Origin: Zygnema cylindricum
Taxonomy: Eukaryota; Streptophyta; Zygnematophyceae; Zygnematales; Zygnemataceae
Length of the DNA: 40,179 nucleotides
Reading direction: 5' to 3'
Assembly: GCA_037447655.1 (NCBI GenBank)
Contig: JBBHKE010002890.1
Location: 1 to 40,179, forward strand
Positions 10,091-18,577 of the stretch are shown here, in pieces (position 1 is the first letter of the stretch; the number at the start of each line of letters is the position of its first letter). The notes beneath the pieces are model-generated. The model saw nothing but the letters and a program-made list of their open reading frames with translations, was not told where the DNA came from and searched no databases. A program made the position numbers and the translations under genes.

Positions 10091-10469
10091 TTTGGTTAGA
10101 AACCAAGGAGAAGTATGCTCGCTCGAATATCGACTGCCGTGACCGGTAAGGGAGCTCTCACCTGTGTCGGTAGAACCACAATGTGAAGTTGTAGGGGATT
10201 GGAGGGAAACTGAGTGATCACTCTACCAGCGGCCACTGGTTAGATGTGGGGCGTGCAGAGGTCCTAAGGACTAAGGCAGGGTGGTCAGTGTAGCCACTGC
10301 TGAAACTCAGTCCAATTACCTAGAGGCCAAACAAACTTACCTTCTCCTATCAATGATTATTGTGTTGAAGGAGGGCTTGAAGCCATGAAGGGTGAGGATG
10401 TGAGGATTAGAGAACAAAAGATCGTGATGTATTCGGAAATGGGAAATTTGCCAATGGTGGAGAAGGAAA
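10091..10469 (+). pseudogene. gypsy leader and gag N-terminal remnant
   Basis: After the PBS a leader of about 295 bases reaches an ATG at 10385. The frame from it begins MKGEDVRIREQK, charged and helical as at the start of plant gypsy gag proteins, and runs 28 codons before the B3 LTR cuts it. No downstream gag is found. The gag assignment rests on position and composition only. Confidence 0.45.
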
Positions 10470-10881
10470 TAAAGAAATTAATGGTTCTTTTAGTACTTTC
10501 CAGGTCTAAAATAAATGCAAAAAAAGATGCCGAGGCAGTCTGCCTCTAACTTCTCGAATCCGGATATGACATGTGTCGACTTTTTGGCCATGTCGTACAA
10601 TGTTCGTACAGAAAGTATACCGACAGCTGTACCTTTTTGTACGGCACAATAATATGATTGGTGCCGTTCGACTGTAGATAAGGTTTTAGAGAGGGATAAG
10701 ACTTATAAAATTTGGTAGATAGGACCCTCTCTCTTAAAGAGCTTCTGTACAAAAGGTCAACTTTGACCCTCCATAACTTACTGCCCGAGGAGCAAATTCA
10801 AAGATTTTTTTTGCTATCGACTCACTGGAGTCTTGCTTTCACAAGGGTGAAGGTGGTCAGAGTTTTTGTCTGCCAAAGTGG
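10470..10881 (+). repeat. B3 5' LTR, first part
   Basis: Homologous to the start (…TTTTAGTACTTTCCAGGTC) and the promoter-proximal half (GTACAAAAGGTCAACTTTGA, CCTCCATAACTTACTG) of the B2 LTRs. The usual TGTAGAAA start is degraded here. A jump after CTCTAACTTCTC skips the middle of the LTR. Bases 10877-10881 (agtgg) are the left target duplicate of element A; the right one is ggtgg at 17355-17359. Confidence 0.75.
10605..10644. promoter_or_regulatory. U3 imperfect palindrome of family-B LTR (B3 copy)
   Basis: Arms CGTACAGAAAGTA and TACCTTTTTGTACG flank a centre CCGACAGC. Equivalent palindromes occur in all other family-B LTRs in the window, always beside GTCGTACAATG-type sequence, 1-3 hundred bases before the conserved CTTCTGTACAAAAGG block. 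Likely a U3 cis element; its role is inference. Confidence 0.5.
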
Positions 10882-11102
10882 TGTTGTCTTTTGGAAATCT
10901 TTTAGTCTCAGAGCAGCGCAGCAGCGCAGCTGCTATACAAATAGAGCAGCGTAGCAGCATAGCAACGTAGCAGCGAAGCTGCAACACAGACAGGACAACG
11001 CAACCACGATTATATTTGATATGGTCCGTACAGACAACGCTGCGTCTGATATTCTTAGTGTGATTGTGTACAAAATAGAGCAAACTGCGATAGATATGAT
11101 TC

Positions 11103-11203
11103 CAGTGGTAACTTAGTGGGTAACTCAGTGGTAGCCTAGTTATAGCTCAGTGGTAGCTTAGTGATAGCTCAGTGGTAGCTGAGATTAGTGGTAGCTTCGT
11201 GGT
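11103..11203 (+). repeat. 11-bp tandem repeat recreating pol III A box
   Basis: About eight units of AGTGRTAGCTY with small length changes. Each junction spells TAGCTCAGTGG or a near form, matching the tRNA A-box consensus TRGYNNARNNG. No B box lies nearby within the LTR proper. The same array stands in the 3' LTR at 16892-16990. Confidence 0.75.
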
Positions 11204-11251
11204 TTGACGTACCACTCAAATAGAATGGTATTGTTAGTTCAACACAAGTAT

Positions 11252-11477
11252 TGTTGGATTGCACGTGAAGCCGGTTCAATACGGGGTAGAATATGGAATA
11301 TCCATACTCGAGCCGCCCGTAAGAAAAGGGTACGGACCCGCCAGTCTCTACATCGAGCTGGTGCACAGTGGTAGTGCGTTCGCAGCTGAAGTGAAAGGTC
11401 CCAGGTTCGAATCCTGGCCGGCTCAATTTTCCCAAGTGTGGGACATGCCGAATCGCGGATTTCTAGGAGATCTAACA
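11252..11477 (+). repeat. TRIM LTR1
   Basis: 226 bp, TG…CA ends. It contains a short hairpin (TATGGA-ATA-TCCATA, about 11293-11307), the tRNA-like module, and a T run after it. It differs from LTR2 by one missing base and one change near its start. Confidence 0.88.
11355..11425 (+). other. tRNA-like cloverleaf in TRIM LTR1
   Basis: Acceptor arms GAGCTGG and CCGGCTC pair with one G-T wobble. D stem GCAC/GTGC with loop AGTGGTA. Anticodon stem TTCGC/GTGAA with loop AGCTGAA. T stem CCAGG/CCTGG with loop TTCGAAT, then discriminator A. The B box GGTTCGAATCC is perfect; TTTT at 11427-11430 could end pol III transcription. One base is missing between acceptor and D stems, and position 33 is G not T, so a translating tRNA is unlikely. 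A pol III promoter derived from a tRNA is the better reading. Confidence 0.75.
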
Positions 11478-11534
11478 TGGTATCGGAGCCAGCGGGATAT
11501 CAGATGGTTTGACCGGCTTTCCCGTGAGGGGGGG
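11478..11534 (+). other. TRIM internal domain 1: PBS and PPT
   Basis: PBS TGGTATCGGAGCC (11478-11490) differs at one base from the complement of the initiator tRNA-Met 3' end. The polypurine tract at 11526-11534 abuts LTR2. Only about 35 bases separate them. Confidence 0.88.
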
Positions 11535-11761
11535 TGTTGGATTGGCACGAGAAGCCGGTTCAATACGGGGTAGAATATGGAATATCCATACTCGAGCCGC
11601 CCGTAAGAAAAGGGTACGGACCCGCCAGTCTCTACATCGAGCTGGTGCACAGTGGTAGTGCGTTCGCAGCTGAAGTGAAAGGTCCCAGGTTCGAATCCTG
11701 GCCGGCTCAATTTTCCCAAGTGTGGGACATGCCGAATCGCGGATTTCTAGGAGATCTAACA
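11535..11761 (+). repeat. TRIM LTR2
   Basis: 227 bp; near-identical to LTR1. It serves as both 3' LTR of the first unit and 5' LTR of the second. Confidence 0.88.
11639..11709 (+). other. tRNA-like cloverleaf in TRIM LTR2
   Basis: Same fold and same missing base as the LTR1 copy; B box intact; T4 run at 11711-11714. Confidence 0.75.
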
Positions 11762-11818
11762 TGGTATCGGAGCCAGCGGGATATCGGATGGTTTGACCGG
11801 CTTTCCCGTGAGGGGGGG
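11762..11818 (+). other. TRIM internal domain 2: PBS and PPT
   Basis: Differs from internal domain 1 by one base (CAGATGG to CGGATGG). PBS at 11762-11774, polypurine tract at 11811-11818. Confidence 0.88.
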
Positions 11819-12045
11819 TGTTGGATTGGCACGAGAAGCCGGTTCAATACGGGGTAGAATATGGAATATCCATACTCGAGCCGCCCGTAAGAAAAGGGTA
11901 CGGACCCGCCAGTCTCTACATCGAGCTGGTGGCACAGTGGTAGTGCGTTCGCAGCTGAAGTGAAAGGTCCCAGGTTCGAACCCTGGCCGGCTCAATTTTC
12001 CCAAGTGTGGGACATGCCGAATCCCGGATTTCTTGGAAATCAACA
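11819..12045 (+). repeat. TRIM LTR3
   Basis: 227 bp. The most diverged copy: it has the extra G in the D arm, AACCC for AATCC in the B box, and a changed 3' end (GGAAATCAACA). Confidence 0.88.
11923..11994 (+). other. tRNA-like cloverleaf in TRIM LTR3
   Basis: This copy has canonical spacing: two bases join acceptor and D stems, giving 72 nt. The A box reads TGGCACAGTGG, a full consensus match, and the B box GGTTCGAACCC also fits. T4 run at 11996-11999. It is the best candidate for a working internal promoter. Confidence 0.78.
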
Positions 12046-12305
12046 AGTATAAGACTTAGGACTCAGAACATATTATGTATCCAGGCTTCCATGTAGTAAA
12101 AACTGCAAACAGTTTTTGGGAAACTTTTGAGTATTATATCTTGAGTGTTGTCGGGTCAATTGTGCTTAAACTTTGGGAGTTGTCAGTGTTTATGCTACTC
12201 TATATTGTGATAAAGTTTTGTGAGGTTTGAATGCTCGTATAAGAATTGGTGAGCACTTAAGAACAACTGTTTGGTAGGATTCTTGTTAGCTTCTAAGAGT
12301 GTATC

Positions 12306-13260
12306 ATGTCTACTTCTACTACTATAACTGCTCCTCCACCTGCACCGGTGGTCGTAGAACAACAGGTTATGGGCCTGTCATCAATAATTTCTATCTTTTC
12401 CGGGGATAAGTATGTTTAGTGGGCGGATATGGTGGAGACACATTTTGAGAATGTCAATCTTTTGGATATATTGGATGGTTCGCTGGATGAATCAAATCCG
12501 TCATGGTCTAAGAAAAATACGCAAGCTCGTTCTATTGTGAAATTTTGTATATCTGAGGAATTAGCTATGTCTCGGATAAAAATGAAAAAAACAATTGATA
12601 TCTGGAAATCCCTTAAAAGTGATTATGAAAAAGGCTAATGTCCAAGAAGAGCTTCTATTGGCTGGAAAAATTTGGGACTATAAGTCACTGGCAATACAAG
12701 GGCTGAATATTCTAACAAATTTCGTATCCTTGTAGATGCACATGCTTGTGCAGGTGGGGTGTTTCATCCGTTTCAACAGGGAGCATTGCTCATGAGGGGT
12801 CTCCCTCGTAGTATGAGAGGAACATCTGACATGCTCAAACAAAAAGATAAAGCTAGCTGGACTTTACAGTTAGCCATCAATATTTTACTAGAGGACGAAG
12901 CTACATCTAATATTCTCAATGTTGAGCAAGTAGAGGCTTTTAATTCAGACTTTGGGAGGAAAGGTCAATTTAATCAGCAACGTAATCAGTTTAACCAGTT
13001 TAGACAGTTTAATTAGGGTGGAAAAAGACAATCAAACAATGCATGCTTTTATTGTAGTGAGAGAGGTCATGGATACAAATTCTGTCCTAAACTTAAACAA
13101 GCTAACGATACAGGTTCATACAGCACGGGATGGCAACAAAGTTAGTTTTACAAAAGCTTCACGAGGCCTACGCCTCGTGGAAATGCACTGTTTTCAGCCT
13201 CTTCATCACTCCAAGACGAGACTCTGACATTTTCTGAGGAGGACAACACGGATCTATTCG
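12306..13260 (+). pseudogene. element A gag (broken)
   Basis: Gag packs the element RNA into particles. The ATG at 12306 lies inside the LTR, and the frame reads through the PBS as QQVMG. A TAG at 12417 (GTT TAG TGG) interrupts it; after a further frameshift near 12636 the body continues (ANVQEELLLAG, then LLMRGLPRSMRG at about 12790-12825). A retroviral-type zinc knuckle C-x2-C-x4-H-x4-C stands at 13044-13085 (CFYCSERGHGYKFC). At least two stops and one frameshift make it non-functional. The TAG at 12417 could in principle be a recent loss of a TAT/CAG-type codon. Confidence 0.8.
12365..12375 (+). other. element A PBS, tRNA-Met anticodon-arm type
   Basis: GGTTATGGGCC directly follows the LTR end ACAACA. 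It is complementary to the anticodon arm of initiator tRNA-Met (GGCCCATAACC), not to a tRNA 3' end. Drosophila copia and yeast Ty5 use such half-tRNA primers. Confidence 0.75.
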
Positions 13261-13262
13261 CT

Positions 13263-14596
13263 ATGGCGGCAGCAATGGAGGGTGCGAAGGACCCTGGATG
13301 GATAATGGATACAGGAGCGTCATCCCACATGTGTTGGAACAAGGCCATCTTCAAAAATCTGAAAGCAACGCCGGAGAAAAATATTTATTATGCTTGTGGA
13401 ATGAGTGTCCAAACTCGTGCTATGGGTGATGTATCCTGGCTAGTTGATGTAGAAGGAAAAGCAATTGAAATGACTCTTCACAATGTCTTATTTGTGCCTG
13501 ACTTTAAGAAAAATCTGTTTTCTACGTCGTTGGTAGAGAGTAAAGGCTTTGAGGTTAATTTGAAAGATGGTCGGCAGGTTGTTAGCAAAAATGGCACGGT
13601 TGCGGCTACACGTACTAGAGATAGTAGCAAGATGTATCGCATGGATATGGCTAATACTAAGGAGAATGATGTTCTGTACTCCGGTGTTTTGCACTCAGAT
13701 GAGTTGTGGCATAAAAGATTAGGCCATGACAACTATGATAGTTTGAGGAAAATGGTCCTTGCTAGAAAAATAGAGGGTGTATCAATCACATATGAGCCGG
13801 TCAAAACTTGTGATGGTTGCGCTTTAGGCAAAATCCACCGATTGCCATTTCCTAAAGAGTCTGAGCATCGGTCAACGAAATTGTTGCAACAAATTCATTC
13901 GGATGTTTTTGGTCCTGCGAAGGTTCCATCTGCCTGGGGGATGAAATATATGGTCACCTTCATAGATGATTTCTCTAGGTTTACAAAAGTTTACTTCATG
14001 AAGGAGAAGAGTGAAGTGTTTGGTCACTTCAAACACTATAAAACATGGGTTGAAAAACTTCATAATTTACCTATTTTGCAGCTCAGATCAGACAATGATG
14101 GTGAATATACATCGAAAGAATTTGAAAGCTTTTTACTCAAGGAAGGTATTAGTCATCTATTGACTGTTCCATATTCACCAGAACAAAATGGGGTGTCGGA
14201 GAGACTAAATAGAACTCTCACGGAGAGTTTAGGTCGATGCTCGCAGATAAAAATGTGGATCCGAAATTATGGGCTGAGGCTCTAAATTGTGCAGTTTATA
14301 TTAAGAATAGGATAAGATCCAGATCGGTAGACACTACTCCATACGAGATCTGGACAGGTAGCAAACCAGATGTTAGCCATTTCAAAGTCTTTGGTAGTGA
14401 ATGCTTTATATTGGATACGTCCACAAATAGATGGAAAATGGAACCGAAGGGACTACCGGGTATTTTATTAGGATATGACGATCACTCAAAAGGTTATAGA
14501 GTCTTTGTGTTTGAGAGGCAAAAAATAGTTGTAGCTCGGAATATTATTGTAAAGGATGAGCTTGACTCCGTCGATTTATTTAAAATGACAGAGTAG
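13263..14596 (+). pseudogene. element A protease-integrase region
   Basis: Aspartic protease motif DTGAS with WIMDTGASSHMC at about 13297-13332. Integrase follows: zinc-binding H and H in LWHKRLGHDN (13704-13733) with C-x2-C in CDGCALGK (13810-13833), then catalytic D in IHSDVFGP, D in RSDNDGEY and E in PEQNGVSERLN. All three catalytic acids are present. A frameshift near 14237 separates the catalytic core (13263-14285) from the C-terminal part (14237-14596, with SHFKVFGSECF). The remainder is open, so this is the best-kept part of element A. Confidence 0.88.
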
Positions 14597-14780
14597 CAAA
14601 AGCAGCAAAAGGTACAGGAATATGTCATTTTAGATTGCATGCAAGAAATTGCCCCACAGATGCAACATTCTCCAGTGGTAACTCCGGAGTCAGACTCTCT
14701 CCAAGTTCCTCAACAAGTTCAGTTCCAACCGGACCAACAACAGTCAATCCACACATCTCGCAACCAGCGCAATCAGCGAA
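14597..14780 (+). pseudogene. element A integrase-RT linker
   Basis: Glutamine- and serine-rich low-complexity sequence that joins integrase to RT in copia polyproteins. The reading frame is lost after TAG at 14594-14596. Confidence 0.4.
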
Positions 14781-15746
14781 ATGCGCGGCATTCGACGATC
14801 TCAGCCTCAGAATTTTCGGGGGGGAAGAAGATCCAACAGCTGCTTGCAAGCAAGTTCTCACTTTGCCTACTCGGCAGCCTCAAGGGAGTCTTTGACCATT
14901 CAGGAAGCCTTCTCATCACCAGAACGGAATCACTGGATTGAGGCAGCAAACGTCGAAATGAAGTCCATCATGGAGGCTCAAACATGGGAGCTTGTAAACC
15001 TTCCTCCGGACCGAAAAGCGATCGGCAACAAATGGGTATTCAAGATGAAGTTAAATCTCGACAACACCATTGAACGTTATAAGGCCAGACTTGTGGCAAA
15101 GGGGTATAATCAAAAGGAAGGAATCGATTTTGAAGAAACATTTTCTCCGGTTGTAAGATTTCTGACAGTTAGAATTTTGCTATCCCTAGCTGCTATAGAA
15201 GATATGGAAATACATCAGATGGATGTAAAGACAAACTTTTTGCACGGAGAACTAGAAGAGACCATTTACATGCAGCAGCCTGAAAAGTATGTGGAACTAG
15301 GAAAAGAGCACTTAGTATGCAAGTTGCTAAAATATCTGTACGGCCTAAAACAGGCCCCCAGACAGTGAAATCTGAAGCTTGATGAATTCCTAACTAGCCT
15401 AGGATTTCAAAGGATAAGTTCTAATCACTCTGTCTACATTCTAAAGGGTTAAAATGGGATAGTATATATAGCGGTGTATGTAGATGATTTACTATTAATT
15501 AGCAAATCAATGGCTGAAATTAACAAAATCAAGACTGCTCTAAACTCACGGTTCGAGATGAAAGACCTCGGTGAGGCAAAATATATTTTGGGTATTCAAG
15601 TAGAGAGGGACAGAAATAAGAGAGTAATAAAATTGACTCAAAAGGAGGCTATTGGAAACATGTTAGATGAGTACAGAATGCAGGGGGCAAAAGGATGTCT
15701 TACTCCAATGGAGGTTCGGCAAAAGTTAGAGGGAGAAGAGACATAA
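14781..15746 (+). pseudogene. element A reverse transcriptase (copia type)
   Basis: Copia RT hallmarks in order: NKWVFKMKLN, ERYKARLVAKGYNQKEG, catalytic D in HQMDVKTNFLHGELEE (about 15215-15255), YLYGLKQAPRQ, and the YVDDLLL box with two catalytic D at 15477-15497. An in-frame TGA at 15366-15368 replaces the tryptophan of the QAPRQW motif, and a TAA follows in VYILKG. The catalytic triad is intact, but the frame is broken in at least two places. Confidence 0.88.
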
Positions 15747-15793
15747 CCAGGTGTCGTTGTTAGCGAGTATTTAGAATTAGGGAGAATGATTCT

Positions 15794-16440
15794 ATGACAC
15801 AAATATCTTACAGACAGATAGTGGGAAGCTTAATATATTTCATGAATTGTACCCGTCTTGACATTGCTGCAGGAGTCGGGGTACTGAGCAAGAGTCTAGA
15901 GAATCCGAGAAAATTTGACTTTGATGCAGCAAGGAGAGTCTTAAGATATTTGGCTAGAACCAAAGACCTCAAACTCAAACTAGGCGGAGGAGAAGTAAAA
16001 CTGCAAACGTGGAGTGATGTAAGCTATGGCGACATGTCAAGCGGGAAATCCACCAAGGGATTCGTTCTTCAAGTTGGGAACGGTACTTGCTGCTGGAGCA
16101 GCAAACTTCAAAAGGTGACAACACAGTCGACAATGGAGTCAGAATATATGGCAGCAAGCTTGGCCCTCAAAGAACTCTTATGAGTAAAATCCATGTTACA
16201 AGAACTAGGATACATGCAAATTGGTCCACAAGTGATCTGGTGTGATAACTAGGCTGCCATTGCCATTGCTTCTAACCCGAGTCATCACTTCAAAAGCAAG
16301 GCACATGGATGTACGATTACACTTTGTAAGAGAAAAAGTGTTCTCTAGAGTGATTAAATTATGTTATTTGCCAGATGCAAAAATGATTGCTGAGAAAAAT
16401 GCTCACTAAAGCTCTTCCTGCTCCTAAACTGAAGTATTGT
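15794..16440 (+). pseudogene. element A RNase H and C-terminal end
   Basis: Starts after RQIVGSLIYFMNCTRLDIAA (copia connection). RNase H acids are seen as D in TWSDVSYGD (16009-16035) and E in STMESEYMA (16126-16152). A stop at 16181-16183 precedes the CDN box, itself broken (CDN-stop-AAIAIASNP). The element's coding ends near 16430. Confidence 0.82.
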
Positions 16441-16627
16441 ACGGACGCAGTAAGATTAAGTGAATAGTTAAATTGCTACACTGCTATACTGCCACTCTGC
16501 AATAAGTCCACCATAGAGATATAGTAGGACTGGGTGACTTGCTAACTGCTATATTGCTATGCTGCGATGCTGCGCTAGTTTATCATCGCAGCTGCGCCGG
16601 TATACTGAGTCTAAAGCTTTAGGGGAG
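16441..16627 (+). other. element A 3' UTR and polypurine tract
   Basis: Repetitive TGCTATAC/TGCTGCG words (16470-16585), roughly the complement of the CAG/GCA repeats that open the 3' LTR (16657-16771), so the two could pair. The purine tract TTTAGGGGAG at 16618-16627 primes plus-strand DNA and abuts the LTR. Confidence 0.7.
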
Positions 16628-17354
16628 TGTTGTCTTTTGGAAATCTTTCAGTCTCACAGCAGCGCAGCAGCGGAGGAGCACAACTGCTATATAGACAGAG
16701 CAGCGCAGCGCAGCGCAGCTGCTATACAGACAGAGCAGCGCAGCAGCAGAGCAGCGCGGCAGCAAAGCTGAAACACAGACAGGATAACGCAACCACAATT
16801 ATATTTAATATGGTCCGTACGGACAACGCAGCGTTTGATATTCTTAATGTGATTGTGTACAAAATACAGCAAACTGCGATAGATACGATTCCAGTGGTAA
16901 CTTAGTGGGTAACTCAGTGGTAGCTTAGTTATAGCTCAGTGGTAGCTTAGTGATAGCTCAGTGGTAGCTTAGATTAGTGGTAGCTTGGTGGTTTGACGTA
17001 CCACTCAAGTACAATGGTATTGTCAGTTCAACACAAGTATAAGACTCAGGACTCAAAACATATTATGTATCCAGACTTCCAAGTAGTAAAAACTGCAAAC
17101 AGTTTTTGGGAAACTTTTGAGTATTATATCTTGAGTGTTGTCATGTCAATTGTGCTGAAACTCTGGGAGTTGTCAGTGTTTATGCTACTCTATATTCTGA
17201 TAGAGTTTTGTGAGTTTTGGATGCTTGTATAAGAATTGGTGATCACTTAAAAACAGCTGTTTGGTCGGATTGTTGATAGCTTCTGAGAGTGTATAATGTC
17301 TACTTCTACTACTACTGTTGCTCCTCCACCTGCACCGGTGGTCGTAGAACAACT
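16628..17354 (+). repeat. element A 3' LTR
   Basis: 727 bp, uninterrupted, and the reference for locating the TRIM target site (TTCAACACAAGTATAAGACT at 17027-17046). It ends with gag codons (ATG at 17296), a copy of the 5' LTR's translated tail, and a terminal AAC(A) changed to AACT. Confidence 0.88.
16892..16990 (+). repeat. 11-bp A-box repeat, 3' LTR copy
   Basis: Same array as 11103-11203 with a few changes and the same unit number, so it predates this insertion of element A. Confidence 0.75.
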
Positions 17355-17359
17355 GGTGG

Positions 17360-17455
17360 CAATTATTCTTGCTGAATCACAAAAGGGTCAGGGTTATCCG
17401 AGAGGCTTCTTGCAAGCTGTCCTTTTTGAGGACCTATGGAGGTCTCATTGTTGCA
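17360..17455 (+). repeat. B3 5' LTR, second part
   Basis: Continues the B LTR after element A (CAATTATTCTTGCTGAATCA, then AGGGTCAGGGTTATC). It ends GTCTCATTGTTGCA. Contains the gag ATG at 17436. Confidence 0.8.
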
Positions 17456-18577
17456 GGTTATGGGCCCACACTCTAGGGTACCCATCTTTAATGGAATTGG
17501 CTTCATATACTGGGAAAGTATGATGACAGGAGCTCTATGCGAGAAAATGTTTTGGGGGATAGTGAGTGCACGAGTGGGGCATCCATCAAGTCTTAGAATC
17601 CCTCCAGGGTTTCGAGGAAGCACATTCACCAGGAAAGCAAATCCATCTTCAACAGAGGAGACAGAGGAAGGGGAGGTGGTGGACAAAGGAAAAGAGAAGG
17701 AGACGACCACACCTATAGCAACTTGTTCGACATTCATGTCACCTATTTCGAGGAACGAGGAGAATGATACACATACCTGGGACTTCAACAATATTGCGGC
17801 AAAGCACTTTTCCTCCGCCATTTTACTCAAGGGCTTGCATGTCCTCATTTGCAGATAAAAAGGGCATCCGATCTTTGGATAGCTCTCATAGAGATGTTCC
17901 GAAGTGGTACAATTCAGCAACAACAGTTGGCTAATCAGAAAATTAAGGAGTATGTATACAAAAGGGGGGAAAATGTTCGATTTTTGCAATGAACTTGCTA
18001 AACTTTTCATGGAGCTAAAGAGTGTTGGGAAAGAATTTAGTGAAAAGGAAAAGGTTAACTGTTTACTGATGAAGTTATCCGATGAGTTTGAGAACATAGT
18101 CAACCGTGTGTAGGACTTGCCTGACTCAAGGTGGATATGGAACTCAGTGGTAGGGATAATACTCGTTCGAGAGAATACGATTGAGATCTGAAGGGGAGGA
18201 AAGAGTGGGCAAGCCTTGGCAGCTGGCACTGATTGGAGGAACAAGGATTCCCGGAAACCGGTTGGAAATTACGGAGGGGGGGGAGCAGAAAAATCAGACC
18301 GACGAGTTCGGACCAAGGGCTCCCAAGGGTTTATGTCATTTCTGTAAGAAACCAGTGCATTATATGGCGGAGTGCACTAAGCTAACCGAGCTTCGGTTAA
18401 AGGAGGGGCAGACCAGTGGAACCTCGAGAGGAAAGAAAAAGGCCCTTGTGACACGGGTACATGATGTGGAATTCGAAGAGGAGGATGATGAGCTCTTATT
18501 CGATGAGGAGTTGGAAGCGACAAACAAAGTAGAAATTCCACGAAAGCATAAATGTGCTTTCGATGGATTGAAAGGTG
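17436..18577 (+). pseudogene. B3 gag (broken)
   Basis: Begins MEVSLLQVMGPHSRVPIFNG; the ATG is 20 bases inside the LTR and VMGP is encoded by the PBS. Compared with B1, the frame shifts near 17815 and again near 17970, then resumes (DFCNELAKLFMELKS). A TAG at 18111-18113 and a TGA at 18190-18192 follow. The zinc knuckle CHFCKKPVHYMAEC is at about 18338-18379, followed by an acidic stretch (EFEEEDDELLFDEE). A long minus-strand frame over this region is only its shadow. Confidence 0.8.
17456..17467 (+). other. B3 PBS, tRNA-Met anticodon-arm type
   Basis: GGTTATGGGCCC follows the LTR end CA directly. The 14 bases GGTTATGGGCCCAC match the complement of the plant initiator tRNA-Met anticodon arm as I remember it. 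Confidence 0.78.

Larger units (their letters stand above)
11252..12045 (+). mobile_element. TRIM retrotransposon: three LTRs, two internal domains
   Basis: Order: LTR1 11252-11477, internal 11478-11534, LTR2 11535-11761, internal 11762-11818, LTR3 11819-12045. LTRs start TGTTGGATTG and end AACA. Each 57-bp internal domain starts with a PBS (TGGTATCGGAGCC) and ends in a polypurine tract (GAGGGGGGG). Perfect target duplicates AGTAT stand at 11247-11251 and 12046-12050, and the uninterrupted site is visible in element A's 3' LTR. There is no coding capacity, so movement would need proteins from other elements. The extra LTR-internal unit is typical of tandem TRIMs formed by recombination. The unusual part is the tRNA-like sequence in each LTR. 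Confidence 0.92.
10882..12364 (+). repeat. element A 5' LTR, interrupted by TRIM
   Basis: LTR sequence is 10882-11251 plus 12051-12364 (684 bp after removal of the TRIM and one target duplicate), against 727 bp for the 3' LTR. The size difference lies mostly in the CAG/GCA-rich microsatellite near its start (10912-10984). The last 59 bases contain the gag ATG at 12306. Confidence 0.85.
10882..17354 (+). mobile_element. copia element A (complete structure, decayed coding)
   Basis: Both LTRs begin TGTTGTCTTTTGGAAATC. The 5' LTR (10882-12364) is split by a TRIM; the 3' LTR is 16628-17354. An anticodon-arm PBS is at 12365, then gag, protease, integrase, RT and RNase H in the Ty1/copia order, and a purine tract TAGGGGAG just before the 3' LTR. 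Flanks agtgg (10877-10881) and ggtgg (17355-17359) are a five-base target duplication with one change, and the surrounding B LTR sequence is continuous when A is removed. In-frame stops and frameshifts inactivate it. Confidence 0.9.

Noticed and set aside
11103-11203. CRISPR-like array from regularly spaced short repeats
   Set aside because: Units are contiguous 11-mers without unique spacers, in a eukaryotic LTR.
11355-11994. Calling the three cloverleaf sequences functional tRNA genes (possible CTG anticodon)
   Set aside because: Position 33 is G not T, two copies lack a base between acceptor and D arms, and all sit inside LTRs.
11169-12046. Repeated minus- and plus-strand open frames of 80-107 codons across the TRIM (phrases like SRPGFEPGTF)
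   Set aside because: They are translations of the tRNA-like B box and LTR sequence, repeated because the LTR is repeated; no protein is expected.
17363-18244. 293-codon minus-strand frame
   Set aside because: It is antisense to family-B gag, whose zinc knuckle and homologues in B1 and B2 fix the true strand; similar antisense frames occur at 26599-27105 and 27229-27708.
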